From Streptomyces nymphaeiformis (GTDB taxonomy: Bacteria > Actinomycetota > Actinomycetes > Streptomycetales > Streptomycetaceae): a stretch of DNA of 64,000 nt. Under the pieces are notes generated by a model, which saw only the letters and a list, made by a program, of their open reading frames with translations, ran no database searches and was not told where the DNA came from. Below are positions 8,291 to 16,973 of this stretch, piece after piece. The stretch is taken from contig NZ_JACHJY010000003.1 in NCBI RefSeq assembly GCF_014203895.1, positions 620,001 to 684,000 of the forward strand, given 5' to 3'. Position 1 is the stretch's first letter; each line of letters begins with the position of its first letter. The position numbers were made by a program, and so were the translations under genes.

Positions 8291-8411
8291 TCAGGCGGTC
8301 TCCGTCGTAGCCCTTCACCTTGCCGAAGCGGTCGCCCGCCATGCAGTCCTCGCGGGCCTGGCGGATCTCCTCGCCTGTGCGGCCCACGAAGTTCCAACAC
8401 ATGGTGATCAA
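7758..8411 (-). pseudogene. Pirin C-terminus fused in frame to a truncated IS5 transposase
   Basis: Residues 1 to about 43 (CWNFVGRTGEEIRQAREDC, MAGDRFGKVKGYDGDRLNVP) match the C-terminal end of pirin family proteins. From about base 8285 the frame continues as IS5 transposase (LALAHLRCGGTYAQL, MILDGTLLPIDRI). Near base 7950 a deletion with a frame change removes the block holding the second catalytic Asp (CWADKAY in copy 1). The end (GEQAMAAPKGWRLLRKLRC) is again transposase. The product can be neither a pirin nor a working transposase. Confidence 0.7.
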
Positions 8412-8563
8412 CTCACATCACCGCAGGTCGGCGGCTTGCGAGCCTCGGAGGTCAGCAAAAGCCAGCATCTGGCACGATGTCGCTGTTCCTCTCCCGCCCC
8501 CGCACACTCAGCAGGCGACATCGCAGCCGCAGTCTCTGGGGAGAAGCGAGGAGCGTGATCTCC

Positions 8564-10153
8564 TCACCCTCCGTCCAGATGGGCTCTGGCCTGGCCTTCA
8601 GGGTTCGGTGAACGCTTATGACGCGGTTGGGCCTGCCGAGGCTGGGGCGATTGATTCGGGTCTTCCTGGCTGCCTTTCGGGGCCGTCCCGTCTGCGACCA
8701 GTGCGAGCCAGAGCGTGACCCAGTCGGAGATGGTGTCGAGTCGGCGGCCGGTCAGGGTTTCGATGAGTTTCAGGCGGTGCCGGAGGGTGTTGCGGTGGAC
8801 GAAGAGGCGTGCTGCCGTGCGGCTCACGGAGCCCCGCTCCTCCAGGTAGGTGGCCAGGGTGTGGACGAGGTCGGCGCCGGAGGCTGCTTCGTTCTTCTTG
8901 AGCGGGGTGAGGGTCTCGGCTGCGAGTCGCCGTACCGCGTCGTTCTGGCTCTGCAGGACGAGAGCGGCCAGGCTGACCACCGCGACCTCGTGCACACCGG
9001 GCCCGCGGCTCGAGGCCTCAAGCGCCTCGTGCCATGACATTCTCAGACCGGACGCCCCCTGGTGCGCCGCGCCCAGTCCCACCTGCACCGTGCTGCCGAA
9101 GCCCAGCAGTTCCTCGTGCAGCGCATGAGCCTCGGCGAGGGCATCGCGGTCGCCGGGCACGAGCATGACGACCAGTTCGTCGAGGATCCCCGTCGGAATC
9201 GTGGGGCGCGCACCCACCAGTTCGGCCAGCTGCCAGGGGACCGACCTGAGTCGTCCGGTGACGTTCGCCGGCAGGCGGGCCAGCACCACACGGTGCGCGG
9301 CTCGGCCGTCGATCCCGAGTGCGTCCAGGCGATCCTGTGCGTGCGCGTCGTCGGACCGGTATCCCGCCACCTCCTCCATCAGTGAGCCCAGTGCGTCGGA
9401 TTCCGCGCTGCGGTAGGCGTGCAGGCGTCCGAGTTCCAGGGCGATCACGGTGGCCGCGCATTCGGCCGCCTCCGCGTCGGCGGCCTCCAGGCCGATGAAT
9501 CGGACCCGGCCGACATCGGCGCCGTGGACGCGGAGGCGGCGGCTCGACTCGATCGCTCCGATTTCGCAGTCTGGCCCGTCTTCGATCGTCGGCCACGGGA
9601 GGGGTGAGCTCGCGATTGTCCGGCCGCGCAGGTCCTCTACCGCCGTGGGAGCGCCGATGTACCCGTGCAGTTGCTCGACGAGCGCCTGGACGCCACGGCC
9701 TTGGGTCAGGCTCTGCGTCAGGGCGCCGTAGGTCATGGCGAGCCGGTTCGCACGGTCCAGGTCGGATGCGAAGACCAGGCCGGCGAGCGCCTGCGTCACC
9801 TCGTCGAAGGTCGTCTCCGGCGGGATCCGGACCACCGGCACGTCCCAAGCGAGTGCGGCACGGACCAGTTCGCCGGGCACCACGTCCTCGTCCGGTGTCA
9901 CGCCGATGGCGAGAGCGGCCGCGCCCGCCGCGACCAGGTGCTCCACGGTGCGGGGCCAGTCGACCGCCGGGCCACCCACGCGGGGCCTGCCGAGCAGCAC
10001 CCGGTACCCGTCCAGGCGCTGCTCGGGTTCCTCCGGTTCCGGGCCGGCCGGCCGGTGCTCCCCGAACCACCGGATCGCGACCGTGTCGGGATCGGGCCCG
10101 GGGGTGGCGAGGCTCAGCGTGAGCCTCGCCATTCTGATCAGCTCGGTCAACAT
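8564..10153 (-). CDS. PucR-family transcriptional regulator
   Basis: A 529-residue regulator. The N-terminal half carries a PucR-type ligand-sensing domain (HLVAAGAAALAIGV, DVPVVRIPPETTFDEVTQAL), followed by a GGDEF-like region. The C-terminus is the PucR helix-turn-helix: ATYLEERGSVSRTAARLFVH then RNTLRHRLKLIETLTG. I chose ATG 10153 because the sequence upstream of it is low-quality and unlike PucR N-termini. PucR proteins control purine, pyrimidine or amine catabolism. The neighbouring hydantoinase relic suggests a former pyrimidine-degradation regulator. The gene itself looks intact although its likely targets are broken. Confidence 0.85.
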   Translation of the reverse strand: MLTELIRMARLTLSLATPGPDPDTVAIRWFGEHRPAGPEPEEPEQRLDGYRVLLGRPRVGGPAVDWPRTVEHLVAAGAAALAIGVTPDEDVVPGELVRAALAWDVPVVRIPPETTFDEVTQALAGLVFASDLDRANRLAMTYGALTQSLTQGRGVQALVEQLHGYIGAPTAVEDLRGRTIASSPLPWPTIEDGPDCEIGAIESSRRLRVHGADVGRVRFIGLEAADAEAAECAATVIALELGRLHAYRSAESDALGSLMEEVAGYRSDDAHAQDRLDALGIDGRAAHRVVLARLPANVTGRLRSVPWQLAELVGARPTIPTGILDELVVMLVPGDRDALAEAHALHEELLGFGSTVQVGLGAAHQGASGLRMSWHEALEASSRGPGVHEVAVVSLAALVLQSQNDAVRRLAAETLTPLKKNEAASGADLVHTLATYLEERGSVSRTAARLFVHRNTLRHRLKLIETLTGRRLDTISDWVTLWLALVADGTAPKGSQEDPNQSPQPRQAQPRHKRSPNPEGQARAHLDGG

Positions 10154-10346
10154 CACAGGAGCAGGCACGGTGTCATCGTGCACTGTCGATCTCCAGATGA
10201 CTGTGCCAAGTGGACATGCACAGCCCCTGTGGGCGGGCATACGTTGGGCCTCACTTCGCCGACGGCGTTTTCCAGCCAGATCCGGCGCCCCCGCACTCCG
10301 GCGATGAGGAGAGACCGTGCATTCCTCCGAACACAGCGGCCACCCC

Positions 10347-10462
10347 ATGAGTAGACGCGGCGTGCTGAAAGCAGCCGCCGGCACCAGCGCGCTCGCCACC
10401 ACGTTCACCTACACGCTCCGGTCGGACGCCCGGTTCAGCGACGGGACCCCCGCAGCCGCGTC
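10347..10462 (+). pseudogene. ABC transporter substrate-binding protein fragment
   Basis: It starts with a twin-arginine-like signal (MSRRGVLKAAAGTSALATT) and jumps directly to FTYTLRSDARFSDGTPAA, which is the conserved strand found near residue 90 of family 5 peptide-binding proteins. About 70 residues are missing in between. The frame ends by running into a sulfatase fragment in another frame. It is a doubly deleted relic. Confidence 0.6.
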
Positions 10463-11326
10463 CGGGGCGAGCGCCGCCAGGCCCTCGTCCAGACGATCGA
10501 CCTCGGTCCCACGCTCCTGGAGTACTTCGGCGTCGACCGCACGCCCGACATGCAAGGCCGGCCCCTGCGCCGGACCGTGGCCGACGACACCCCGGTCCGC
10601 GAGGCCGCGCTCTTTGGCGGCTTCGGCGGCCACGTCAGCGTCACCGACGGCCGCTACGTGTACATGCGGGCGTGCGCGAACCCGTACAACCAGCCGCTGC
10701 ACGAGCACACCCTCATGCCCACCCACATGCGCGGCCGCTTCACCCCCGCCGAACTCAAGGGCGCGGAACTCGTCCCGCCCTTCCCCTTCACCAAGGACGT
10801 CCCCCTGCTCAAGGTCCCGGGCCACGCCCTGTCCAACCCCTACTCCTTCGGCACCCTCCTCTTCGACCTGCACACCGACCCCGGCCAGGAACACCCCCTC
10901 CTGGACGACGCCCTCGAACTGCGCATGGCCACCCTCCTCACCCGACAACTCCGCACCGCCGACGCGCCCCTGGAGCAGTACGAGCGCCTCGGCCTGCCGC
11001 CCACGGGGCCGGTCACGTCCGCACACCTCCTGGCCCGCGCCCAGAAACCGCAAGCCGACGCCGCACTCCAGCCGGCACCGCGCCCCGAGGACTTCCCGAC
11101 CGGCCCCCTCAGCGTGCACGTGCCGCTGCGCGACCTCCTCGCCCACCCAGAAGCCGCAGCCGTCCTGCGCGACCACTTCGCCGCCCTCCTCGACGGCCCC
11201 CTCGCCCAGCGCGCCCTCGACCTCACCCTCCTCCAGATAGCCGCCCTCGCCATCGGCCTCCTCCCCACCGACCGACTCCACGCGATCGCCACCCGCCTCG
11301 CCTCGATCAACACTGTTTGCCGATGA
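10463..11326 (+). pseudogene. C-terminal fragment of a type I sulfatase
   Basis: The frame encodes about 287 residues that match the C-terminal part of arylsulfatase-type enzymes (RQALVQTIDLGPTLLEYFGV, then DMQGRPLRRT, and HVSVTDGRYVYMRAC). The catalytic N-terminal half with the formylglycine CxPxR motif is absent. There is no own start; the fragment is joined out of frame to the binding-protein relic upstream. Coding quality is good throughout, so the deletion may be recent. Confidence 0.65.
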
Positions 11327-11377
11327 CGAGTGCGCTGGTCGTCATCGGGAACAGGTGGATGGCCGTCATCCACCTGT
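11321..11377. terminator. Two adjacent stem-loops between convergent relics
   Basis: CGATGACGA and TCGTCATCG (11321-11347) form a perfect 9-bp stem. ACAGGTGGATG and CATCCACCTGT (11351-11377) form a perfect 11-bp stem with a 5-nt loop. No T-tract follows. They lie at the meeting point of two convergent genes and probably act as a bidirectional terminator. Confidence 0.55.
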
Positions 11378-11403
11378 GTTGAAGGCTGGACCGAACGGCC
11401 TCG

Positions 11404-12025
11404 TCAGCCGAGGGCGGGGATGATCTCGGTGCCGTAGGCGTCGATGGTGCCCTCGCGGTCGTCGTGCATGTCGTAGACGGCGAACTGGTCGACGCCGAAG
11501 TCCTTGAGGCGGCGGAGCTTCGCGATGTGGGCCTCGGCGGGGCCCAGGAGGCAGAAGCGGTCGACGATCTCGTCGGGGACGAAGGCGGTGTCGGGGTTGT
11601 CGGCGCGGCCGTGGTGGCACTGGTCCCGGGCGTGCGCCAGGGCCGCCGGGGAGTCGCCCGCCGTCACGTACGCGGGGGCGGCGACGCAGATCGTGAGGGC
11701 GTCGGGGTCGCGGCCGGCGTCGGTGGCGGCCTGGCGGACCGCCTTGACCATCCATTCGGTGAGGAAGGGGTCGGCGAGCTGGAGGATGAAGCCGTCCGCC
11801 TTCTCGCCGGCGAGGGCAAGGGCCCTGGGGCCGTACGCGGCCATCCAGACGGGGAGTTTTCCGTCCTTGATCCAGGGAATGCGGATCGGGTTGCCGTCGA
11901 CCGTCGCCTCGCGGCCCTCCACCAGGTCGCGGATGACCTCGATGGCCTCACCGAGACGGGCCAGGGTGTTCGGCTTGCGGCCGGCGACGCGCATCGCGGA
12001 GTCGCCGCGGCCGATGCCGCACACA
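11404..12025 (-). pseudogene. F420-dependent LLM-class oxidoreductase, N-terminally truncated
   Basis: About 207 residues from CGIGRGDSAMRVAGRKPNTL to YGTEIIPALG. This is the C-terminal two thirds of a luciferase-like, F420-dependent oxidoreductase of the kind often encoded next to hydantoinase in Streptomyces. The first third, including the barrel entrance, is missing. The segment is joined to the hydantoinase relic in the same frame as that gene's N-terminal part, so the long open frame is an accident of deletion. Confidence 0.7.
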
Positions 12026-13068
12026 GTGCGGGTCGTAGATGACGACGTCGGCGTCCGCGCCGGGGGCGATGGTGCCCTTCTGCGGGTAGAGGCCGAACAT
12101 GCGGGCCGGGGTCGCGCACGCGATCTCGATCCAGCGGCGCCGGGAGATGTGCCCGTCGACGACGGCCTGGTGGAGCAGGTCCATGTGGTTCTCCACCCCG
12201 GGAAGGCCGTTGGGGATCTTCGAGAAGCCGCCCCGGCCCAGCTCCTTCTGGCCCACGAAGCAGAACGGGCAGTGGTCGGTGGAGACCACCTGGAGGTCGT
12301 TCGTCCGCAGCCCGCGCAGAGCGCCGCCTGGTGCTCCTTCGGCCTCAGGGGCGTGCTGCACACGTACTTGGCGCCCTCGAAGTCCGGCTCCGCCAAGTTG
12401 TCCGTCGACAGGAACAGGTACTGCGGGCACGTTTCACCGAAGACCGGCAGACCCAGGTCCCGGGCCGCCGCCGGCTCCGCCACCGCCTCCTCCACCGATA
12501 CGTGCACCACGTACAGCGGCGAGCCCGCCACCCGGGCCAGCTGAATGGCGCGGTGGGTCGCCTCCGCCTCCCACAACGCCTTGCGGACCTCCCCGTGGTA
12601 GCGGGGGTCGGTCTCGCCCCGGGCGAGCGCCTGCTCCACCAGGACGTCGATGGCGATGCCGTTCTCCGCGTGCATCATGATCAGCCCACGGGTATCGTCG
12701 GCCACCTGCATCGCCCGCAGAATCTGGCCGTCATCCGAATAGAAGACACCCGGATACGCCATAAACAATTTGAACGAGGCCACGCCGTGTTGGACGAGTT
12801 TCGGCATCTCCTTCAGCGTCGACTCCTTCATGTCCGACATGATCATGTGGAACGCGTAGTCGATCGCGCAGTTCCCGTCCGCCTTCACATGCCAGGCGTC
12901 CAGGCCGGCCTGCAGCGACTCGCCCCTCGACTGCACCGCGAAATCGACGATCGTCGTCGTCCCGCCCCATGCCGCGGCACGCATCCCCGTCTCGAGCGTG
13001 TCCGACGCGAAAGACACACCCGCCGCCTGCGCGACTGGGCAGCCGCACATCCAGCCCTCCCGCACCAC
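12026..13068 (-). pseudogene. Dihydropyrimidinase/hydantoinase relic, truncated and frameshifted
   Basis: The sequence reads ETGMRAAAWGGTTTIVDFAV, SFKLFMAYPGVFYSDDGQIL, GLIMMHAENGIAIDVLVEQA and FGETCPQYLFLSTDNLAEP, all typical of D-hydantoinase/dihydropyrimidinase. The carboxylated Lys region (SFKLF) and metal-binding His residues in MHAEN and VVHVS are kept. The first 60-70 residues with the HxH metal site are replaced by unrelated sequence. A 1-base deletion near 12317 shifts the frame; the next part (VVSTDHCPFCF, RRWIEIACATPARMFGLYP) is in another frame. The C-terminus is lost where the LLM fragment begins. It cannot be functional. Confidence 0.75.
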
Positions 13069-13298
13069 GCGGATATCTGCCCCATCGACTCACGCGGGTC
13101 ACCATGTTCCGAGTGAGCCGCCCCCAACTTCTCCCGCGGACCATGACCCGACACCCCCGGGCGGCACCCGCATGAACCTGCCACACACACCTCCGCGGAC
13201 AGGAAAAGACCCGTCCAGGCCCGAAGCGGAATGACGACGACAGCTGCTGCGACAACCGCGCCCGCTCTGCCCCATGTGCGCAGGTTCCGCTCTCCGTA

Positions 13299-13384
13299 GT
13301 CAGCACCAAGTCAGCACGGGAGAGGCGAACACAGGTGCTGACATGGGGTTTCAGTCAGCACGAAACCAGCACGGGAGTCAGCAC
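13299..13384. repeat. Cluster of GTCAGCAC repeats
   Basis: GTCAGCAC occurs at 13299, 13310, 13354 and 13377. An inverted GTGCTGAC lies at 13335 and a partial CCAGCAC at 13366. The cluster sits in the roughly 520-bp gap between the hydantoinase relic and the MFS gene; nothing else was recognised in that gap. It could be a regulator-binding array or a recombination arm-type site. Confidence 0.45.
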
Positions 13385-13596
13385 GGCAGCGTCAGAACAC
13401 CCCGATCGGTGCAACACGGACAGGCGCTCATCCGGCCGCTCCGCCGGGATCCGCGAGGCCACGGCGCAGGGCCATGGCGGCCGGGCGCATGCGGGAGCGT
13501 CGAACTATGGTGTCCCACCACATACGCCCCTGACCTGCCGCTTCCTACGGTGTGGCGACACCGAAACGTCCCCGCACATGCCTGGAAGTGGTGCAC

Positions 13597-14964
13597 ATGG
13601 CCGCCGCAACTCCCTCCCCGACGCCACCCGGTTCCCTCAAGCGCATCGTCGCCGCCAGCCTCATCGGCACGACCATCGAGTGGTACGACTTCTTCCTGTA
13701 CGGGTCGGCCGCCGCGCTCGTGTTCAACAAGCTGTTCTTCCCCGAGTCCGATCCGCTGGTCGGGACGCTGCTCTCGTTCCTGACGTACGCGGTCGGATTC
13801 GCGGCGCGGCCGCTCGGCGCGCTCGTCTTCGGGCACTACGGGGATCGGCTCGGGCGGAAGAAGCTGCTGGTCCTGAGCCTGCTGATGATGGGTGGGGCGA
13901 CCTTCGCCATCGGGCTGCTCCCGACGCACGCGACCGTGGGCTCCGCCGCCCCGGTGCTGCTGACGACGCTTCGGCTCGTGCAGGGCTTCGCGCTCGGCGG
14001 CGAGTGGGGCGGCGCCGTCCTGCTCGTCTCCGAGCACGGCGACGCGAAGCGGCGCGGCTTCTGGGCCTCCTGGCCGCAGACCGGGGCGCCGGCCGGGCAA
14101 CTCCTCGCGACCGGTGTGCTGTCCGCGCTGACCGCGCTGCTCTCCGACGCGGCCTTCGCCTCCTGGGGCTGGCGCGTGCCCTTCCTGCTCTCCGGCGTCC
14201 TGGTGGCCGTCGGCCTGTGGATCCGGCTCTCGGTCGACGAGTCGCCCGTCTTCAAGGCGGCGCTCGCCGCCGCCGAGGAGCGCAAGGCGGCCGCCGGGCA
14301 GGTCGAGAAGATGCCACTGGTCGCGGTGCTCCGGCACCACTGGCGGGACGTGCTGATCGCGATGGGCGCCCGCATGGCGGAGAACATCTCGTACTACGTC
14401 ATCACCGCGTTCATCCTGGTGTACGCGACCACCCAGGTCGGGCTGAGCAAGCAGACCGCCCTGAACGCCGTCCTCATCGCCTCCGCCGTCCACTTCGCCG
14501 TCATCCCCGCCTGGGGCGCGCTCTCCGACCGGATCGGCCGCCGCCCGGTCTACCTGATCGGCGCGGTCGGCGTCGGCGCCTGGATGTTCCCGTTCTTCCT
14601 GCTCATCGACCACGGCAACTTCGGCTCGCTGCTGCTCGCCGTGACGGTCGGTCTCGTCCTGCACGGGGCGATGTACGCGCCGCAGGCGGCCTTCTTCTCC
14701 GAGATGTTCGCGACCCGGATGCGCTACTCGGGCGCCTCCATCGGCGCCCAGTTCTCCTCCGTCGCCGCCGGGGCCCCCGCGCCGCTGATCGCGGTCGCGC
14801 TCCTCGACGACTACGACAGCTCGACGCCGATCGCCCTGTACGTGATCGCCGCCGCGCTGCTCACGGTCGTCGCGATCGCCTGCGCCCGCGAGACCCGCGA
14901 CCGCGACCTCGGCGAGATCCGGGAGCGGAGCTCCGAGGACGCCCGGGTCGGCGCCGACGCCTGA
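13597..14964 (+). CDS. MFS transporter, metabolite:H+ symporter type
   Basis: A 455-residue transporter with about 12 membrane helices. The family loop is clear: GHYGDRLGRKKLLVLSL between helices 2 and 3, and LSDRIGRRPVYLIGA in the second half. The start IGTTIEWYDFFLYG and the LRLVQGFALGGEWGGAVLLV segment are typical of the MHS subfamily, which moves organic acids, betaines or shikimate-like acids. I chose ATG 13597, with GGAAG 8 bp upstream. It faces a GAF/PucR regulator and 3-hydroxybutyrate dehydrogenase, so a hydroxybutyrate-like substrate is possible. Confidence 0.87.
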   Translation: MAAATPSPTPPGSLKRIVAASLIGTTIEWYDFFLYGSAAALVFNKLFFPESDPLVGTLLSFLTYAVGFAARPLGALVFGHYGDRLGRKKLLVLSLLMMGGATFAIGLLPTHATVGSAAPVLLTTLRLVQGFALGGEWGGAVLLVSEHGDAKRRGFWASWPQTGAPAGQLLATGVLSALTALLSDAAFASWGWRVPFLLSGVLVAVGLWIRLSVDESPVFKAALAAAEERKAAAGQVEKMPLVAVLRHHWRDVLIAMGARMAENISYYVITAFILVYATTQVGLSKQTALNAVLIASAVHFAVIPAWGALSDRIGRRPVYLIGAVGVGAWMFPFFLLIDHGNFGSLLLAVTVGLVLHGAMYAPQAAFFSEMFATRMRYSGASIGAQFSSVAAGAPAPLIAVALLDDYDSSTPIALYVIAAALLTVVAIACARETRDRDLGEIRERSSEDARVGADA

Positions 14965-14971
14965 TCCACGA

Positions 14972-15011
14972 GACGAGCCGGGCCCCGCACAGGTGCGGGG
15001 CCCGGCTCGTC
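14972..15011. terminator. Bidirectional hairpin terminator
   Basis: GACGAGCCGGGCCCCGCAC and its exact complement form a 19-bp stem closed by a 2-nt loop. It lies between the MFS stop and the stop of the convergent regulator gene, and overlaps the latter's stop codon. It should serve both genes. Confidence 0.85.
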
Positions 15012-16905
15012 ATGTCCCCGTGACCGCGTCCGACAGGGCGTGCAGGCGCAGGGCCAGCTGGATCTCCAGGGCGCGGGCCGGGGACTGCCAGTCGGGGCCG
15101 AGGAGCCGGCCGACGCGCTCCAGGCGCTGGGCCACCGTGTTGACGTGGACGTGGAGTTCGTCCTTGGTACGGGCCGGGCTCATGCCGCTGGCGAAGTAGG
15201 CGTCCAGGGTGCGGACCAGCTCGGTCCCGCGCCGCCGGTCGTACGCGACGACCTGCCCGATCGTCCGGCCCACGAAGCCGTCGATGTCCCGGCCGTCGGC
15301 GAGGAGGAGGCCGAGGAAGCCGAGGTCCTCGGCGGCCGCGCCCTGGCCCGAGCGGCGCAGCAGGACGAGCGCGTCCAGGCAGCGGCGGGCCTCCTGGTAC
15401 GCGACGGCCACCTGGTCCGGGCGGTCGAGGAGGGTCCGTACGGGCGCGGAGGCGCCGACGGTGACGGGCTCGCGCAGGGTGCCGCCGAGGCTCCGGGCGG
15501 TCTGGCGGGCGAGCTCGGCGGCGCCCTCCCCCGGGCCGAGCGGCAGCAGCAGGACCGTCCCGCCGTCGCGGGCCGAGGCGAGCCCGTGCCGGGTGGCGGC
15601 CAGGTGCGAGGCGGCCGACCACAGGCGCTGGCGGTCGGCGCTCTCGCGGCCTCCGGCGTCGGGGTCGGCGGCGCCGCCGGCGGCCCGGTCGATGCGGGCG
15701 GCGAGCACGACGTGCGGGGCCTCGCTGTCGGTACGGAGGCGGGCGGCGCGCTCGCGCAGCAGCCCGCGGTCCCGGTCGGGGGCGTCGAGGAGGTCGTCGA
15801 GGAGCTCGCCGCGCACCCGCTGCTCGGCCTCGCCTGCCGAGCGGCGGGCGAGGAGCAGCAGGGAGGTGACGAGGGCGGCGCGCTCCAGGGTGCGCTGGTC
15901 GACCGGGTCGAGCTCGGGCTGGCCGTGGAGGACGAGCGCGCCCAGGGTCTCGCCGCCGGCGGACACGGCGGCCACCCAGTCGTCGCCCTCGCGGACCGCG
16001 TGGCCCCCGGTGCGGCGGGCCGCGCCCGCGCCGGTCTCGGTGAACTCGACGGTGCCGCCGAGGACCTCGGAGACTGCGTCGGCGACGTCGTGGACGCCGC
16101 CGCCGTGCAGGACCAGTTCGGAGAGCCGGTCGTGGACCTCGGAGGCCCGCTCGATGACACCGCTGTGCTCGCGGATGATGTCGTTGGCCCGTTCCAGCTC
16201 GGCGAGGGCCGAGCGGGTCTCGGCGAGCAGGTTGGCGGTGTCGATGGCGACGGCGGCGTGCGCGGCGAAGGAGCCGAGCAGCGCGACCTGTTCGCGCTCG
16301 AAGACCCTGGCCCTGCGGTCGGCGGCGAACAGCACGCCGATGACCTGGCTGCCGAGGCTGAGCGGCACGCCGAGGATGGCGACGAGGCCCTCGTCGCGTA
16401 CGGCCGTGTCGATGGTCCGGGTGTGCTGGAAGCGCGCGTCGTCGAAGTAGTCGTCGGTGACGTACGGGCGGGCGGTCTGGGCGACCAGACCGCCGAGCCC
16501 CTCCCCCATGCCCAGCCTCAACTGCTGGAAGCGGGCGGAGACCGAGCCCTCGGTGACCCGCATGTAGGTGTCGCCGGCGGTCGGGTCGTTGAGGCTGAGG
16601 TAGGCGACCTCGGTGCCGAGGAGCGAGCGGGCGCGCTGCACGATGGCGCGCAGCACCGCGTCGAGGTCGCGGAGTCCCGCGAGGTCGTGGGCGGTGGCGA
16701 AGAGGGCGGAGAGCTCCGCCTCGCGGCGCCGCCGCCCCTCCAGCTCGGCCCGGACCCGCAGCGCGAGCTGCTTGGCCTCTTCGAGCTCCGCCAGTGCCTC
16801 GGGGCCCGCGCCGCTCGCTCGGGCGAGCAGCACGGGCCGGTCGTAGGCCTCCGTCCCTGCTCCCCGGGCGAGGAGTTCCAGGTAGGAGACGTGTTCGTGG
16901 GACAT
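15010..16905 (-). CDS. GAF-domain PucR-type transcriptional regulator
   Basis: A 631-residue regulator. After a coiled N-terminus (LEEAKQLALRVRAELEGRRR) a GAF domain spans about residues 80-240 (LSALFATAHDLAGLRDLDAV, VAILGVPLSLGSQVIGVLFA). A middle region follows, and the C-terminus is the PucR helix-turn-helix (YFASGMSPARTKDELHVHVN, then TVAQRLERVGRLLGPDW). I chose ATG 16905 (MSHEHVSYLELLARG). It lies just downstream of the 3-hydroxybutyrate dehydrogenase gene on the same strand and probably controls that gene and the facing transporter. Confidence 0.85.
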   Translation of the reverse strand: MSHEHVSYLELLARGAGTEAYDRPVLLARASGAGPEALAELEEAKQLALRVRAELEGRRRREAELSALFATAHDLAGLRDLDAVLRAIVQRARSLLGTEVAYLSLNDPTAGDTYMRVTEGSVSARFQQLRLGMGEGLGGLVAQTARPYVTDDYFDDARFQHTRTIDTAVRDEGLVAILGVPLSLGSQVIGVLFAADRRARVFEREQVALLGSFAAHAAVAIDTANLLAETRSALAELERANDIIREHSGVIERASEVHDRLSELVLHGGGVHDVADAVSEVLGGTVEFTETGAGAARRTGGHAVREGDDWVAAVSAGGETLGALVLHGQPELDPVDQRTLERAALVTSLLLLARRSAGEAEQRVRGELLDDLLDAPDRDRGLLRERAARLRTDSEAPHVVLAARIDRAAGGAADPDAGGRESADRQRLWSAASHLAATRHGLASARDGGTVLLLPLGPGEGAAELARQTARSLGGTLREPVTVGASAPVRTLLDRPDQVAVAYQEARRCLDALVLLRRSGQGAAAEDLGFLGLLLADGRDIDGFVGRTIGQVVAYDRRRGTELVRTLDAYFASGMSPARTKDELHVHVNTVAQRLERVGRLLGPDWQSPARALEIQLALRLHALSDAVTGT

Positions 16906-16973
16906 GGACACAGGGATACCTGCCGGACGTGTGGTCGCACCACCCCTGTGGACGGGCTTCACAGGGGGTTTCC

